DNA of 64,000 nucleotides. Source: Gammaproteobacteria bacterium (lineage in GTDB: Bacteria > Pseudomonadota > Gammaproteobacteria > DSM-16500). Of the stretch, positions 1 through 9,053 are shown piece by piece (positions within the stretch are counted from its first letter, which is position 1; every line of letters starts with the position of its first letter). Under the pieces are notes generated by a model. That model did not search any database. It saw only the letters and a program-made list of their open reading frames with translations, and was not told the origin of the DNA. A program made the position numbers and the translations under genes. Where the stretch lies: the NCBI GenBank assembly GCA_019634835.1, contig JAHCAO010000012.1, positions 1 to 64,000 on the forward strand, in the 5' to 3' direction.

Positions 1-174
1 GGGGAAGATAGATTCTACCTCTTCCGTTCAATCCTCATCGTCGAGAAATATACCGAAGTCTTGATTAAGCTTTTGACAGGCAATTTGTTGCCTATTTTGG
101 ATGCAGAGGAGAGTGTCACATCGAAGTTTTCCTATTTAAATTTTTCTAAGGAACAGTACGTTGTTAAAAAATAA
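1..174 (+). CDS. C-terminal end of an unidentified protein (partial)
   Basis: Frame 1 is open from the first base of the window to a TAA at 172-174, giving a 57-residue tail that runs from GEDRFYLFRSI to EQYVVKK. The composition looks protein-like: a hydrophobic helix-like stretch followed by a polar end. I do not recognise a family. The reading frame overlaps the TTG start of the next gene by 14 bases, as expected for a translationally coupled upstream gene. A chance open frame of this length is possible in AT-rich DNA, so the call is moderate. Confidence 0.45.
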   Translation, partial: GEDRFYLFRSILIVEKYTEVLIKLLTGNLLPILDAEESVTSKFSYLNFSKEQYVVKK

Positions 175-856
175 AGTGTTGGTTAGCTGGAGCACAGGTA
201 AAGATAGCGCATATGCCTTACATCATATTCGTCAAATGGATCAATATGAGGTAGTGGGCTTATTGAGCACGGTTACGGAAGAATATGACCGCGTTGCCAT
301 GCATTCTACTCGTTATGAGCTACTTAAGAAACAAGCTGAACAACTTGGTATACCATTATATCCAGTCTTTATTCCTGCTTCATGTTCAAATAAAATTTAT
401 GAAGAACGTATGCAAAGTATGTTGGAGCAGGTGATTAAATATGGTATTACTCATGTGGTTTTTGGTGATCTGTTTCTTGAGGATATAAGAAAATATAGAG
501 AGTCAACGCTGGTAACAACAAATATTACTCCGTTATTCCCTTTGTGGGGAAAAAATACAGTATCTCTTGCGAGAGAAATGATTAATGCTGGTATTAAAGC
601 GGTGCTTACCTGTGTTGATCCTAAAAAACTGGATTCTTCCTTTGTCGGTAGACAATTTGATGAACAGCTTTTAAATGATTTTCCAAATGGTGTTGATCCA
701 TGTGGAGAGTATGGTGAATTTCATACTTTTGTATACGATGGTCCTATGTTTTACCATCCTATTCCAATTTCCGTTGGAAAGGTGGTTGAGCGTAGTGGCT
801 ACATTTTTGTTGATGTTATAAATGCTGACGTTACAGGTTGCGTTCACGGAGGATAG
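161..856 (+). CDS. Dph6-like adenine nucleotide alpha hydrolase (ATP pyrophosphatase)
   Basis: A 231-residue protein of the DUF71/Dph6 ATP-pyrophosphatase family. The N-terminal PP-loop SWSTGKDSAYALH (about residues 9-21) binds ATP, and the family-specific CGEYGEFHTF lies near residue 181. In archaea and eukaryotes this family amidates diphthine. Bacterial members have no diphthamide substrate and their reaction is unknown, so only ATP-dependent adenylation is inferred. The start is a TTG, chosen because TAAGGA lies 8-9 bases upstream and no ATG is nearby. It overlaps the end of the preceding frame. Length is normal for the bacterial family. The stop is followed by a short repeat copy at 851-869. 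Confidence 0.85.
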   Translation: MLKNKVLVSWSTGKDSAYALHHIRQMDQYEVVGLLSTVTEEYDRVAMHSTRYELLKKQAEQLGIPLYPVFIPASCSNKIYEERMQSMLEQVIKYGITHVVFGDLFLEDIRKYRESTLVTTNITPLFPLWGKNTVSLAREMINAGIKAVLTCVDPKKLDSSFVGRQFDEQLLNDFPNGVDPCGEYGEFHTFVYDGPMFYHPIPISVGKVVERSGYIFVDVINADVTGCVHGG

Positions 857-900
857 CCATCGGATTCAAAAAAACGGAAGCGAGTCGATAGGACCATTCA
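851..900. repeat. Short repeat, copy 1 (GATAGCCATCGGATTCAA type)
   Basis: The 19 bases at 851-869 recur at 47589-47607, and both copies carry CGAGTCG about 15-25 bases further on. The copy here begins within the stop region of the Dph6-like gene. The second copy is better preserved and partly palindromic. No coding role is seen. Confidence 0.45.
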
Positions 901-919
901 AGTCATCTTGCGACATATC

Positions 920-2116
920 TTATTCTTCTCGAATGGCAGTCACAATTTGATGATATTTATCGCAATAAAACAGCGACAAATTTATGATGGTGATAATCAC
1001 ATAAGCGATTACCAACGGCACCAGACTATTAACGGGTAACCAAGTTGCAAGATATGAACTTAGGCAGCCAATAAAAAACACTGAGGCACTAAAGATAGCG
1101 CCTGCTCCCGCGCTTGATTCACGGTAAAAATTCACAGAACGTGTAAAGTAATTAGGAAAAACCACGCCTCCAAACGTAAATAGCATGGATAAAAACAAGA
1201 TGGCTAAATGTAAACGCTGAGCACTGATTAGCATACCGAATCCAGCAATAAGAGCGCCCCATAACCCTATTTGTACTTTTGCTTCAAATGGGCTATCAAT
1301 TAAAAAGCGATTAATCATATTGCCTAAAAACCAGAAGAATCCCAGTAACAAGGAAATATGCCCATAGTCAACAGCAGAATAACCCAACGTGTCCTGAATA
1401 TAAAAAGGCCCAATGACAGTAAATAAAATTATCAAGGAATAAAGCAAACCATCAGTCAGTAGTCCGTTAGCAAATGATTTATTTAAGACCATAGTGCTAT
1501 AACGTTTAATGGTGTGTTTAATATGAAATGGATGTTTAAATAGTGTTGTCTCTGGAAGAAAAAACACCGTGATACTAAACAAAATAATACTGTAACCGCC
1601 TAGCGCATAAAAACTAGATTTCCAACCAAAGTGATGCTGCAAATATCCACCTATAGCTGGTGCGATAATAGGCCCTATTGACCAAGCGATGGTTATATAA
1701 CTCATCATTTTTTGCAGTTCACGCCCTTCAAATAAATCAGACACAACAGAGCGAATAGGTACAATAGTCAAAGCAACACTAATACCTTGTACCATGCGCA
1801 AAAAAAGTAATTGATTGATGTGATGAGAAAAGGGAATTAAGAAAGTCGCGGAAATAAAAATAATCATAGCAAGAAGATAAGGATAACGTCGTCCGAAGCT
1901 GTCTGAGATACTACCTGCTACCAACTGCGTTAACCCTAAGCCAAAAGTGTAGGTGGTGATTGTTAATTGTGCAAAGTGGGTATCAATCTGAAAAAATTGA
2001 CTAATAGCGGGCAGCGAAGGAACATAAATGTCGATTGCTAGTCCGGAAATGGGCATGATCAAAAAAGCCAGGAAGGCTAAAAAGTATTTATGAGAAGTGC
2101 TAATGTCTTTAGTCAT
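920..2116 (-). CDS. Bcr/CflA-family MFS drug exporter
   Basis: An inner-membrane exporter of the major facilitator superfamily (12 hydrophobic segments), Bcr/CflA subgroup. Shown by DIYVPSLPAISQFF after the first helix, the loop 2-3 motif GSISDSFGRRYP, and PIRSVVSDLFEGRE in the fourth-fifth helix region. These pumps expel drugs and metabolites using the proton gradient; the substrate cannot be read from sequence. The frame stays open upstream to 2236, but that stretch lacks a ribosome site and does not resemble the family. Start at 2116 (MTKDIS) or 2128 (MSVIMTK) gives the expected ~400 residues. It is transcribed alone and converges on the Dph6-like gene. Confidence 0.85.
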   Translation of the reverse strand: MTKDISTSHKYFLAFLAFLIMPISGLAIDIYVPSLPAISQFFQIDTHFAQLTITTYTFGLGLTQLVAGSISDSFGRRYPYLLAMIIFISATFLIPFSHHINQLLFLRMVQGISVALTIVPIRSVVSDLFEGRELQKMMSYITIAWSIGPIIAPAIGGYLQHHFGWKSSFYALGGYSIILFSITVFFLPETTLFKHPFHIKHTIKRYSTMVLNKSFANGLLTDGLLYSLIILFTVIGPFYIQDTLGYSAVDYGHISLLLGFFWFLGNMINRFLIDSPFEAKVQIGLWGALIAGFGMLISAQRLHLAILFLSMLFTFGGVVFPNYFTRSVNFYRESSAGAGAIFSASVFFIGCLSSYLATWLPVNSLVPLVIAYVIITIINLSLFYCDKYHQIVTAIREE

Positions 2117-2296
2117 GATCACACTCATTCGTGTTATTGTCGGTAATTGTGGATAATTGTACCGAGTTATTTTATGTTCTACGGCTATTGCTATCAACTG
2201 GGAAAAGGCATGGTTAGCGTTATTGAGCAATTCCATTCAAAATGGAAAGACCTTTACGGAGGAGCATGAAAAATATTTTGCTCAGAGCACGTTTTA

Positions 2297-5200
2297 TTAT
2301 TTATTGGAATATGTTCCCCCTAGCGACTGATGCACTTCCATTACCAATGGGTGAACATTAGGATTATTGTGTAGTACAGGTACAGCCTGGTCAGATGGAT
2401 CATCATCGAGACTACTTGTAGATTGATCATCATCGAGACTACTTGTAGATTCGGGGCTTGTTGAAGAAGAAGGCTTTTTAGAGTTTTTTTGTTTTTCTGT
2501 TGATGGTGTTTCTGTTGATGGTGTTTCTGTTGATGGTGTTTCTGTTGATTGTGTTCCTGTTGGCGATATTTTTGATAAGAACTTAGAAATATCATGCGTA
2601 GAACAACGGGGGTCTATAGAAGAAAGTTGGGGCGGGTTTTTCTTCTTGTTTTTCTTCTTGTTTTTCTTCCGCCACCAATGGCTGATTGAGTCCGTTAATT
2701 TTCCTACTGCTCCAAATGCAAGAGACATACAAGTGGTTGCTGCTCCAGCAATGACTCCTGTACCTGTTGCAATAGCAGCTGTACTGCCTGCAGCTAGTAA
2801 ACCGCCGGAAATAGTGGTGCCTACTGTTGCAGTGATTACTTTGCCAGCTGCTAGAATATAAGGTCCGGTGCCCAGACCATGAGTGGCTATTGTAATAGCT
2901 ATCCCACAGGCGATAATCCCTACAGCTATTGCTAATCCTATTAATCCAATCGTTGCGTAGCGCCAAAAACTTGGTTGTCTCCATGCTGCTTTTTCTTTGG
3001 CCGCAGTAATGACTTCTTTTGCGAGGGTAGCGGATGTTTTACCGATCACATTGTCGTCTAAGCCAGTAGCAGATGGGCTGACTTGTGGGCCTCGTGCATC
3101 TGAATTTTGTTCGTTGTTCTCGAGACTTGCAGATAATTGGCGTGCAGCAACAAGGGTTTTCTTAAAGGTACGCATATCCTGCGGATTTTGTAAGTTTGGA
3201 TCTCGGCCATGTTCCAGGTTAAATGCTTGATAAGCCAATAAAGTAATACGTAACCAGCCAGTTCTATCCTCAGCGCTTTTACAAAATGCTTCAATGGATT
3301 CTCCAGCTTGTTGCAAACTTAATAAATAATTCGCATGGAAGTGATATAAATTAGTTTTATAGCCTTTGTTATAATACATGTCTTGTGCGCGTAAGAAGCG
3401 CTGCAACAAGTTACAATATTCTTGAGTATTCTGGTTTTTGTCTTTTGTCTCTGAGAGAGTGTTAATTTCATTATGAATTTCATTATGAATTTCATTGATA
3501 AGATTTTGATTATTAGAAAATATTTCTTTCCTGCATTGATGGACTGCTTTATATTTTTTGTATAATTTTTTTTCTATTGAGACAATTTGGTGTCTTGCTT
3601 CTTTATATTCAGTTTGAGCCTCTGTTTTTTTCTTTTTCGCTTTTTCTTTTTTGTTTTTATCTGTTTCTTTTCTTTCTTTGTCTGCGTATTTTACATACGT
3701 GTCTAAGTATAATTTACACTTGTTATGGAGTGCTTGAAGTGATTCCTGTTGCGCGTCTTTTTCTTTTTTTAAAGCAGATATTGCTTTTTCTAGCTTAAGA
3801 TCTTCATTGTATTTTTTGGTGAATTCTTCATATTTAATTTTTATATTGTGAGAATTAATTTTTTTATTTTTTTGTAGTTCAATTAATTTCTTATTTATCT
3901 TGTCATAATAGTCATAAAATCCACGTGCATTGATTCGTTTTTGTAAATCTTTTTCAGATAATGCATCCTGTCCGCTCTTTTTCATGTTGACTGGAGCATT
4001 CATATAAGAAATATCTACTTTTACATAACAAGGCTTACCATCAATCATTAATGTTAAAGGCTGATTTCCATATCGCACCATATCTAAAGCCATGGCGCTT
4101 TCAGAAAGTTGTGCTACTTCACTTTCTTTTTTTCGTGCAGTTTTGTCCACTACTTTATTAATGAAAGGAGAGAGCAACATCATGCTATTGAGAGAGAGTT
4201 CTAGAGGATTTTCTTTACTCCCTATAGGTTTTTTTGACGGTTTTAATTCAATCTCATCATCGCTTTCAGTATCATCATCGTGACCATCAATTGATGTTGG
4301 ATGATAAATTTTCGCCCCTTTTAATTTATTTTTCGCAATCTGAGTGATATTTTCTAATACAGCTCGATAAGTGAAATATCTGCGTTCTAATTCATCTTCT
4401 ACGGAAATAGGCGGATAAGAACTATGACCAATCACTTCTACTAAGGGAACGATTTCCTCATTGTTTTTTATTTCACCAGTAAAATCTACCACATGATTGG
4501 ATAGCATGGAGGTGGCTGGGCCGCTTGGTATTAAGTTATATTTAGTCTTCTTATGAGTGGAAGAATCGGTTTTTTCTGAACTGCCATCAATTGTATCAGT
4601 TACATCAGAATCAGAATCTATGCTTTCTTTATTATTTTCTTTTTTGCTTTTATTGCCAGTATTTGTTAGATCAGTAGCACGTGTTAATTCACGATCTCTA
4701 TAACTACTAGGAACAGTTTGTTCGCCCTGAGGAAATTGTGCGCTTACCATGATAGGGCCGTTTTGTGTCAACGTGCCTACTTTAATAATGGCTGGGCGGC
4801 CTCTATCAATAATATGTAATTTTTCTGCTAATGCAATATCAGTAATAATTTTCTCTAAAGAATGTTGATCGTCTGTGTATTCTTGGAGTTTCTCTGCTAA
4901 GCCAACGATTAAATCTGCGATTAGTTTTTTAGCTAATTCTCGTTTAGGCTTGAAATAATCAACGTTTCCTGGGCCTTCCATCTGTTGACGGCCAAGGCTG
5001 CATTCACTCAGTATCTTTTTTCTAAAAAATTCTCTTACCTTCTCGAGCCAAGTGTTAAATTCGATTTTATCTGCGGCGTTTTTAATATAGATATTTTGAA
5101 TGCTTTCATGCAATACCGCATCACAAGCTAAGAGGCCGCGTTTGATAAAATCTTCTGTGCGTATAAAATCGTAATCACCATGATTAACAAATTTTATGAT

Positions 5201-5506
5201 AGTGCGGCCATCTGTGCCGACGCGGCCTGCTTGTTTATCCTTTTCTAAATTATCATTGTTACTCGTGTAAGTCCAAGTTGTGACACCATAGATGGGATGA
5301 TGTTCTCTAGTCCAGCATTTCTTTCTTTCATCTTCTCCTGAATAAGTATGGGTTTCCACCCCATTTACTATTTTCATTTTCCATTTAGAAGAAGTCTTTT
5401 TGTTAATTTCTGTTTCATATTTTTTTACTTCTGTATGAAAATCTTGGCAAATTTCACCGTAGGTGGTTTCTGCTTCTACTTTAGGAGGGGGTCGTTTTGA
5501 ATCCAT
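2297..5506 (-). CDS. Large effector-like protein with coiled coils and a C-terminal hydrophobic hairpin
   Basis: A 1069-residue protein with no family I can name. The N-terminal half is globular and polar. Residues about 530-690 are Lys/Glu-rich and predicted coiled coil, including three tandem NEIH units. Residues about 845-940 are a Gly/Ala-rich hydrophobic region long enough for two to four membrane passes, followed by a basic K/N-rich stretch. The C-terminus is low complexity: four ETPST units and two STSSLDDD units, encoded by 15-base and 27-base direct DNA repeats (2494-2555 and 2396-2450). GAGGA lies 8 bases before the ATG. No signal peptide. Size, charge and repeats resemble Dot/Icm effectors, but that is inference. 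Two proteins nearby (9670-11304 and 13349-14446) share the coil-plus-hairpin plan. Confidence 0.7.
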   Translation of the reverse strand: MDSKRPPPKVEAETTYGEICQDFHTEVKKYETEINKKTSSKWKMKIVNGVETHTYSGEDERKKCWTREHHPIYGVTTWTYTSNNDNLEKDKQAGRVGTDGRTIIKFVNHGDYDFIRTEDFIKRGLLACDAVLHESIQNIYIKNAADKIEFNTWLEKVREFFRKKILSECSLGRQQMEGPGNVDYFKPKRELAKKLIADLIVGLAEKLQEYTDDQHSLEKIITDIALAEKLHIIDRGRPAIIKVGTLTQNGPIMVSAQFPQGEQTVPSSYRDRELTRATDLTNTGNKSKKENNKESIDSDSDVTDTIDGSSEKTDSSTHKKTKYNLIPSGPATSMLSNHVVDFTGEIKNNEEIVPLVEVIGHSSYPPISVEDELERRYFTYRAVLENITQIAKNKLKGAKIYHPTSIDGHDDDTESDDEIELKPSKKPIGSKENPLELSLNSMMLLSPFINKVVDKTARKKESEVAQLSESAMALDMVRYGNQPLTLMIDGKPCYVKVDISYMNAPVNMKKSGQDALSEKDLQKRINARGFYDYYDKINKKLIELQKNKKINSHNIKIKYEEFTKKYNEDLKLEKAISALKKEKDAQQESLQALHNKCKLYLDTYVKYADKERKETDKNKKEKAKKKKTEAQTEYKEARHQIVSIEKKLYKKYKAVHQCRKEIFSNNQNLINEIHNEIHNEINTLSETKDKNQNTQEYCNLLQRFLRAQDMYYNKGYKTNLYHFHANYLLSLQQAGESIEAFCKSAEDRTGWLRITLLAYQAFNLEHGRDPNLQNPQDMRTFKKTLVAARQLSASLENNEQNSDARGPQVSPSATGLDDNVIGKTSATLAKEVITAAKEKAAWRQPSFWRYATIGLIGLAIAVGIIACGIAITIATHGLGTGPYILAAGKVITATVGTTISGGLLAAGSTAAIATGTGVIAGAATTCMSLAFGAVGKLTDSISHWWRKKNKKKNKKKNPPQLSSIDPRCSTHDISKFLSKISPTGTQSTETPSTETPSTETPSTEKQKNSKKPSSSTSPESTSSLDDDQSTSSLDDDPSDQAVPVLHNNPNVHPLVMEVHQSLGGTYSNK

Positions 5507-5735
5507 AAATTATCCTCGTTTTGTGTTTATGATTTTATCTTTAATTTTATCTAAATCGCCTTAAGGATTTATTATCCTGTACTCTTGGAGACTCAATTTT
5601 GATCATTAAAATTGATAGCAAAATTTTAATGGGTAATTTTATATAATAAAAAATGTAAAGGATTATTCTCTTTTTTTTACAAAAATTTAGTGATTCAATG
5701 TTGTGATAGGAATCAATAATAAAAGAAGGGATTTT
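5507..5735. promoter_or_regulatory. Divergent promoter region between effector-like gene and small helical gene
   Basis: 229 bases of very AT-rich DNA separating two divergent starts, so it must hold both promoters. An imperfect inverted pair around 5603-5628 (AAAATTGATAGCAAAATTTTAAT) and a TATATAAT-like stretch at 5640-5648 are visible. No operator can be named. Confidence 0.3.
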
Positions 5736-6203
5736 ATGTCAGCAATGGAGCCGCTTTATCGATTATTTAGATTTAATTCATTCATCAGTTCAAAAGAAAT
5801 GGCCATTATCATTGAAGCGGAAATATTCATTAGAATTTACCAAGAATTGGCCGAGATTTTTAAAATGCATTATAAGGACTATTTTTCTATTATGAAATTT
5901 GATTTTGATAGGGAGCGAGATATGATCGATGACAATTTTATAAAATTAATTATTAATGATCTTGTTTTGTCTGAAGCATATTCATTAGAAGGGATTGCGT
6001 ATCACATCAGAGAACCTGAAGATGTGATCTATGAAATTGTGTCTGGCAATAATACTAATCCATCTTTAAAATTATCAAGAAAAATTATTGAGCTTCATCG
6101 TTCATTTCGTTCCGATTTATATAGGGAAATTATCAGTAAATTTGTGACTGAACATATGAAAGCAAATGAAAGTTTACCAGAAAAAATTGAATTGAAGAGA
6201 TAG
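5736..6203 (+). CDS. Small all-helical protein with HTH-like segment, unknown function
   Basis: A 155-residue soluble protein. The start is ATG 5736, with AGAAGGGA 6-10 bases upstream; the frame also opens at GTG 5703 but without a ribosome site. The second half (YSLEGIAYHIREPEDVIYEI followed by NPSLKLSRKIIELHRSF) reads like a helix-turn-helix of the kind that decides entry and repeat recognition in small regulators, but the match is only by eye. It is divergent from the large effector-like gene, with no partner downstream except a shortened family-B repeat. Function unknown. Confidence 0.6.
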   Translation: MSAMEPLYRLFRFNSFISSKEMAIIIEAEIFIRIYQELAEIFKMHYKDYFSIMKFDFDRERDMIDDNFIKLIINDLVLSEAYSLEGIAYHIREPEDVIYEIVSGNNTNPSLKLSRKIIELHRSFRSDLYREIISKFVTEHMKANESLPEKIELKR

Positions 6204-6222
6204 GCTAGATATTTGTGAATGG

Positions 6223-6279
6223 GTGCATGACGAGTTTTTTGCCATGAGCAGAGCGGAGTATTTTGTGTGAAACATGCAC
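6223..6279. repeat. Deletion derivative of family-B palindromic element
   Basis: GTGCATGACGAGTTTTTTGC at 6223-6242 matches the outer arm of the complete family-B copies at 15798 and 21807, and CATGCAC at 6273-6279 matches the far end. The whole core and most of the second arm are missing, leaving 57 bases with the two tips. It lies between convergent genes. Confidence 0.6.
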
Positions 6280-6305
6280 TAACGATGAAAGTAGCGGGGC
6301 TGCTA

Positions 6306-6521
6306 CTATGGATTACCTTCAGGTGTTAAAGGTACCACTAGCCACATAATTAAATAAATTAATAGGGTAGAGCCGCCTATAAAGAATAGTACTACAAATG
6401 CTAGTCGTATCCACGTTGGATCAATTCCAAAGTACTCGGCTAAGCCACCGCATACACCTGCTATCATTCGCTCTTTTCTCGAACGATAAAGCCTTTTATA
6501 TGGTTGCGTGCTCTGAGTCAT
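6306..6521 (-). CDS. PspC-domain membrane protein
   Basis: A 71-residue stand-alone PspC domain: RLYRSRKERMIAGVCGGLAEYF at the N-terminus, then FGIDPTWIRLAFVVLFF and a second hydrophobic stretch ending in VVPLTPEG. PspC domains sit in the inner membrane and, in enterobacteria, help sense envelope stress together with PspB and PspA. Neither partner is nearby, so the role here is unassigned. AAGGA lies 7 bases before the ATG. The length is typical of single-domain members. Transcribed alone, converging on the small helical gene. Confidence 0.88.
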   Translation of the reverse strand: MTQSTQPYKRLYRSRKERMIAGVCGGLAEYFGIDPTWIRLAFVVLFFIGGSTLLIYLIMWLVVPLTPEGNP

Positions 6522-6731
6522 AAATATCCTTAGAAAAATGCATGTACATTTAAGTGAAACGATACCAATACAGATTATGTAGTTTTTTTATCCTAGTCAA
6601 GCGCTTGAAATATCAAAATTTTTTAATTAGGCTCGAGCCAGAAAATTCATAGGTTGTTTTCGCTACTTTATGAATATTCTAAAAAGCGTAATAAAAGTCA
6701 TGTTTGATCCATTTTTTAAAGGAGTTTTAGT

Positions 6732-8810
6732 TTGAATAATAAAATGAAAATATTAGTGAGTTATATTTTTATTGTGGTCTTTACAGGATTTATCACTATT
6801 GCAAATCCTGCATTTGCAGCAAAAACTGCACCTGATTCTACAGTATTAGGGCCACATCCAATGACTGCTGCTGAATATCGTTTTTCACCGCAGATAGACC
6901 CAGATGTTTTGAATCAAATGACGGAAGTATGGGCAAAAGTTTTTTATCCTACTGATACAAATTCAGGTGAGGGAAAGTATCCACTGGTCATGATGTTACA
7001 TGGTAATCATGCCACATGTGGTTATGGTGCTAATCCACGTATCGATAGCAGCTGTGAGTATACTTATTTTGGTACATGTCCTGCTGGGTATGTTACTGTC
7101 CCCAATCATGAAGGATATGATTATCTTGCTAAGAATCTCGCTTCGTGGGGCATGGTGGTCGTTTCTATTAATGCTAATCGTGGTATTACCTGTGGCGGTG
7201 GGAATGAAGATGATTTTGGATTAAATTTGGCACGCGGCAAGTTGGTCCTGAAACATCTTAGTCTGCTTTATCAGTGGTCGCACTTAGGCGGTGCTCCTGA
7301 TTCGCTTGGTACAGGGTTTCGTGAAATCATTAAAAATGTTGATTTTGGATCGGTGGGATTACTGGGCCATTCCCGTGGAGGGGAGGGCGTAAGAGCAGCT
7401 TATAATCTTTATCGTGATCCAGGGAGTCCGTGGCCAGCTAAAATTCCTGGATTGAAAGTCAAAGCAATCTTTGAGATTGGCGCGGTAGATGGTCAAACAT
7501 CGCGTGTTTTAGATGCCAACGGGACGGTGTGGAATCAATTATTGCCCATGTGTGATGGAGATGTTTCTGATCTAGAAGGAAGATATCCGTTTGAGCGCAT
7601 GCTGTTAAATACTTCTGAAGTGTCAGATGCACAAAAATCACTTTATGAAGTATGGGGCGCGAACCATAATTTTTTTAATACAGAATGGCAACAGAGTGAT
7701 GCTTACGATTGTTTAGTAGGTAAACCCATTTTTGATCAAAATAATTATTATTCAATAGAACAGCAAAAAATTGGTTTGGCTAGCGTGCCTGCTTTTTTTA
7801 GAAGCCGGCTGGGTGTGGCTGATCCAGCATTTAATCAAAATTTTAATCCTATGCATCTGTTGCCTGCTGTTGTCACTGACATAACACAAGTTGACAGGGA
7901 TTTTACACCTTCTCCAGGCGCGACAGAAACCACTGTTTTTGAAGACTTTGATAAAGAGACAGGCACCAATACTTCAGGTTACTTAAACCTATTTAAGCAA
8001 GTTAAAATGCATCATCGAAATCTTGAATCAGCACAGCGAGTCGCAGAAATAGCTTGGGAAATGGCATCACAAGAGACTTTCTTTGAGGCGGTGTGGGCTA
8101 GTGCTTCGCAAGGGCGGGATATTCACGATTTTGCTACGCTTGATTTTAGAGTGGGTCGTGTAGCAGATCAGAATGCGGATGAGACAACAGATTTTAGTAT
8201 TGCTTTTGAAGATGCAGTGGGTCGAATTTCAAATGAAATTCGTGCGAGTGATTATGCGATTGTGAATGGGCCTGGAGGCAATAAAAACCCTGTGTTAAAA
8301 ACAGTGCGTATACCTTTATCAGCATTTAAAGGCGTGGATTTAACAAAAATACATAGCGTGCGATTTATTTTTAACAAAACTCAATCTGGCGCGATTTATC
8401 TTGCGAATATTCGTATGCAGCGGCAGTGGGGAGTCGGCAGCGACCGCATGACCTTGTTAGAGAAAGCGCAACGTCTGCATCGAATGACACCACGCATGCA
8501 ACAACCCGTTATTTATGTACCAGCAGCAATGAACACTATTCGCAGCATACGTGTTGTTCATCAGAGTGCGGCGCTTGCTGGTCGTCCAGCAGTGGAAATA
8601 CGGTTAGCGAGTCAAGTTCCATTTCCCGTTATGGATAGATTGCCAGTGCTTAAAATTGGCAATCAAAAATTCTTTTTAAGCCGGTATTCGGATGTGAAAG
8701 AATTAAAGGAATTGATCTTTACTTTGACTGAAGAACAATACAAAAGTATATCGAAAGATAGTGAAGTGGCTGTGATAAACGGTAAGATTTGGAAGTTTGG
8801 TAAGCTGTGA
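6732..8810 (+). CDS. Secreted alpha/beta hydrolase
   Basis: A 692-residue exported hydrolase. The start is a TTG at 6732, with AAAGGAG ending 7 bases before it. A signal peptide (residues 5-30, ending PAFAA) follows. The alpha/beta-hydrolase core shows the oxyanion-hole HG (residues 90-91), the nucleophile elbow GHSRG with Ser214, and GANHNF with a likely catalytic His312; an Asp in DGDVSD (about 275-280) could complete the triad. The C-terminal half (about 385-690) is a separate beta-rich region of unknown role. Several paired cysteines (for example CGYG, SSCEY, GTC, ITCGG) suit an extracytoplasmic enzyme. The substrate, ester or lipid, cannot be told. It ends in a strong hairpin terminator. 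Confidence 0.82.
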   Translation: MNNKMKILVSYIFIVVFTGFITIANPAFAAKTAPDSTVLGPHPMTAAEYRFSPQIDPDVLNQMTEVWAKVFYPTDTNSGEGKYPLVMMLHGNHATCGYGANPRIDSSCEYTYFGTCPAGYVTVPNHEGYDYLAKNLASWGMVVVSINANRGITCGGGNEDDFGLNLARGKLVLKHLSLLYQWSHLGGAPDSLGTGFREIIKNVDFGSVGLLGHSRGGEGVRAAYNLYRDPGSPWPAKIPGLKVKAIFEIGAVDGQTSRVLDANGTVWNQLLPMCDGDVSDLEGRYPFERMLLNTSEVSDAQKSLYEVWGANHNFFNTEWQQSDAYDCLVGKPIFDQNNYYSIEQQKIGLASVPAFFRSRLGVADPAFNQNFNPMHLLPAVVTDITQVDRDFTPSPGATETTVFEDFDKETGTNTSGYLNLFKQVKMHHRNLESAQRVAEIAWEMASQETFFEAVWASASQGRDIHDFATLDFRVGRVADQNADETTDFSIAFEDAVGRISNEIRASDYAIVNGPGGNKNPVLKTVRIPLSAFKGVDLTKIHSVRFIFNKTQSGAIYLANIRMQRQWGVGSDRMTLLEKAQRLHRMTPRMQQPVIYVPAAMNTIRSIRVVHQSAALAGRPAVEIRLASQVPFPVMDRLPVLKIGNQKFFLSRYSDVKELKELIFTLTEEQYKSISKDSEVAVINGKIWKFGKL

Positions 8811-8816
8811 ATACCA

Positions 8817-8851
8817 TAAAAAAACTCGGCCACAGAGTGGCCGAGTTTTTT
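8817..8851 (+). terminator. Rho-independent terminator
   Basis: A 13-base stem AAAACTCGGCCAC (8821-8833), loop AGA and GTGGCCGAGTTTT (8837-8849), with A-run and T-run on the two sides, starts 7 bases after the hydrolase stop. The symmetric A and T runs make it usable from both strands. Confidence 0.9.
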
Positions 8852-8860
8852 ATCTGGGGT

Positions 8861-8880
8861 GGGTGCGTGACGAGTTTTTA
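8861..8880. repeat. Family-B element tip (remnant)
   Basis: GGGTGCGTGACGAGTTTTTA matches the outer tip of family-B elements with one change. It stops 4 bases before family-A element 1, so two different elements were inserted at nearly the same place after the terminator. Confidence 0.5.
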
Positions 8881-8884
8881 AGAT

Positions 8885-9052
8885 GTAACTATTCGGTGAT
8901 AGTGGTCTGAGCAGGTCTGTTCCTTTTATTTTTTATTCGATCGCAAAAGACGTTTCCCTTCCGGCTTTTGCTAAGGCGGACTCCTGTCCACTTTTCTCAT
9001 ATAAAAAATAAAAGGAACAGACCTGCTCAGACCACTATCACCGAATAGTTAC
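8885..9052. repeat. Family-A palindromic three-way-junction element, copy 1
   Basis: 168 bases. The arms 8885-8936 and 9001-9052 are a perfect 52-base inverted repeat (outer tip GTAACTATTCGGTGATAG). The 64-base core holds hairpin 1, GCAAAAG...CTTTTGC (8943-8972), and hairpin 2 around GGACTCCTGTCC (8978-8989). A single strand could fold with an outer stem and two inner hairpins. It lies between convergent genes and abuts, one base away, the stop codon of the small secreted protein gene at 9054. Confidence 0.85.
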
Positions 9053-9053
9053 T

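Noticed and set aside
920..2236. Long start of the MFS exporter at 2236
   Set aside because: No ribosome site, and the added residues are unlike the family's N-terminus.
2341..4283. Several frames inside the 1069-residue gene
   Set aside because: All overlap the long frame in other phases; codon use and ribosome sites favour the long one.
8885..9052. Simple rho-independent terminators as full explanation of the palindromes
   Set aside because: Arms are far longer than terminator stems, there is a conserved inner core, and a real terminator already lies at 8817-8851.
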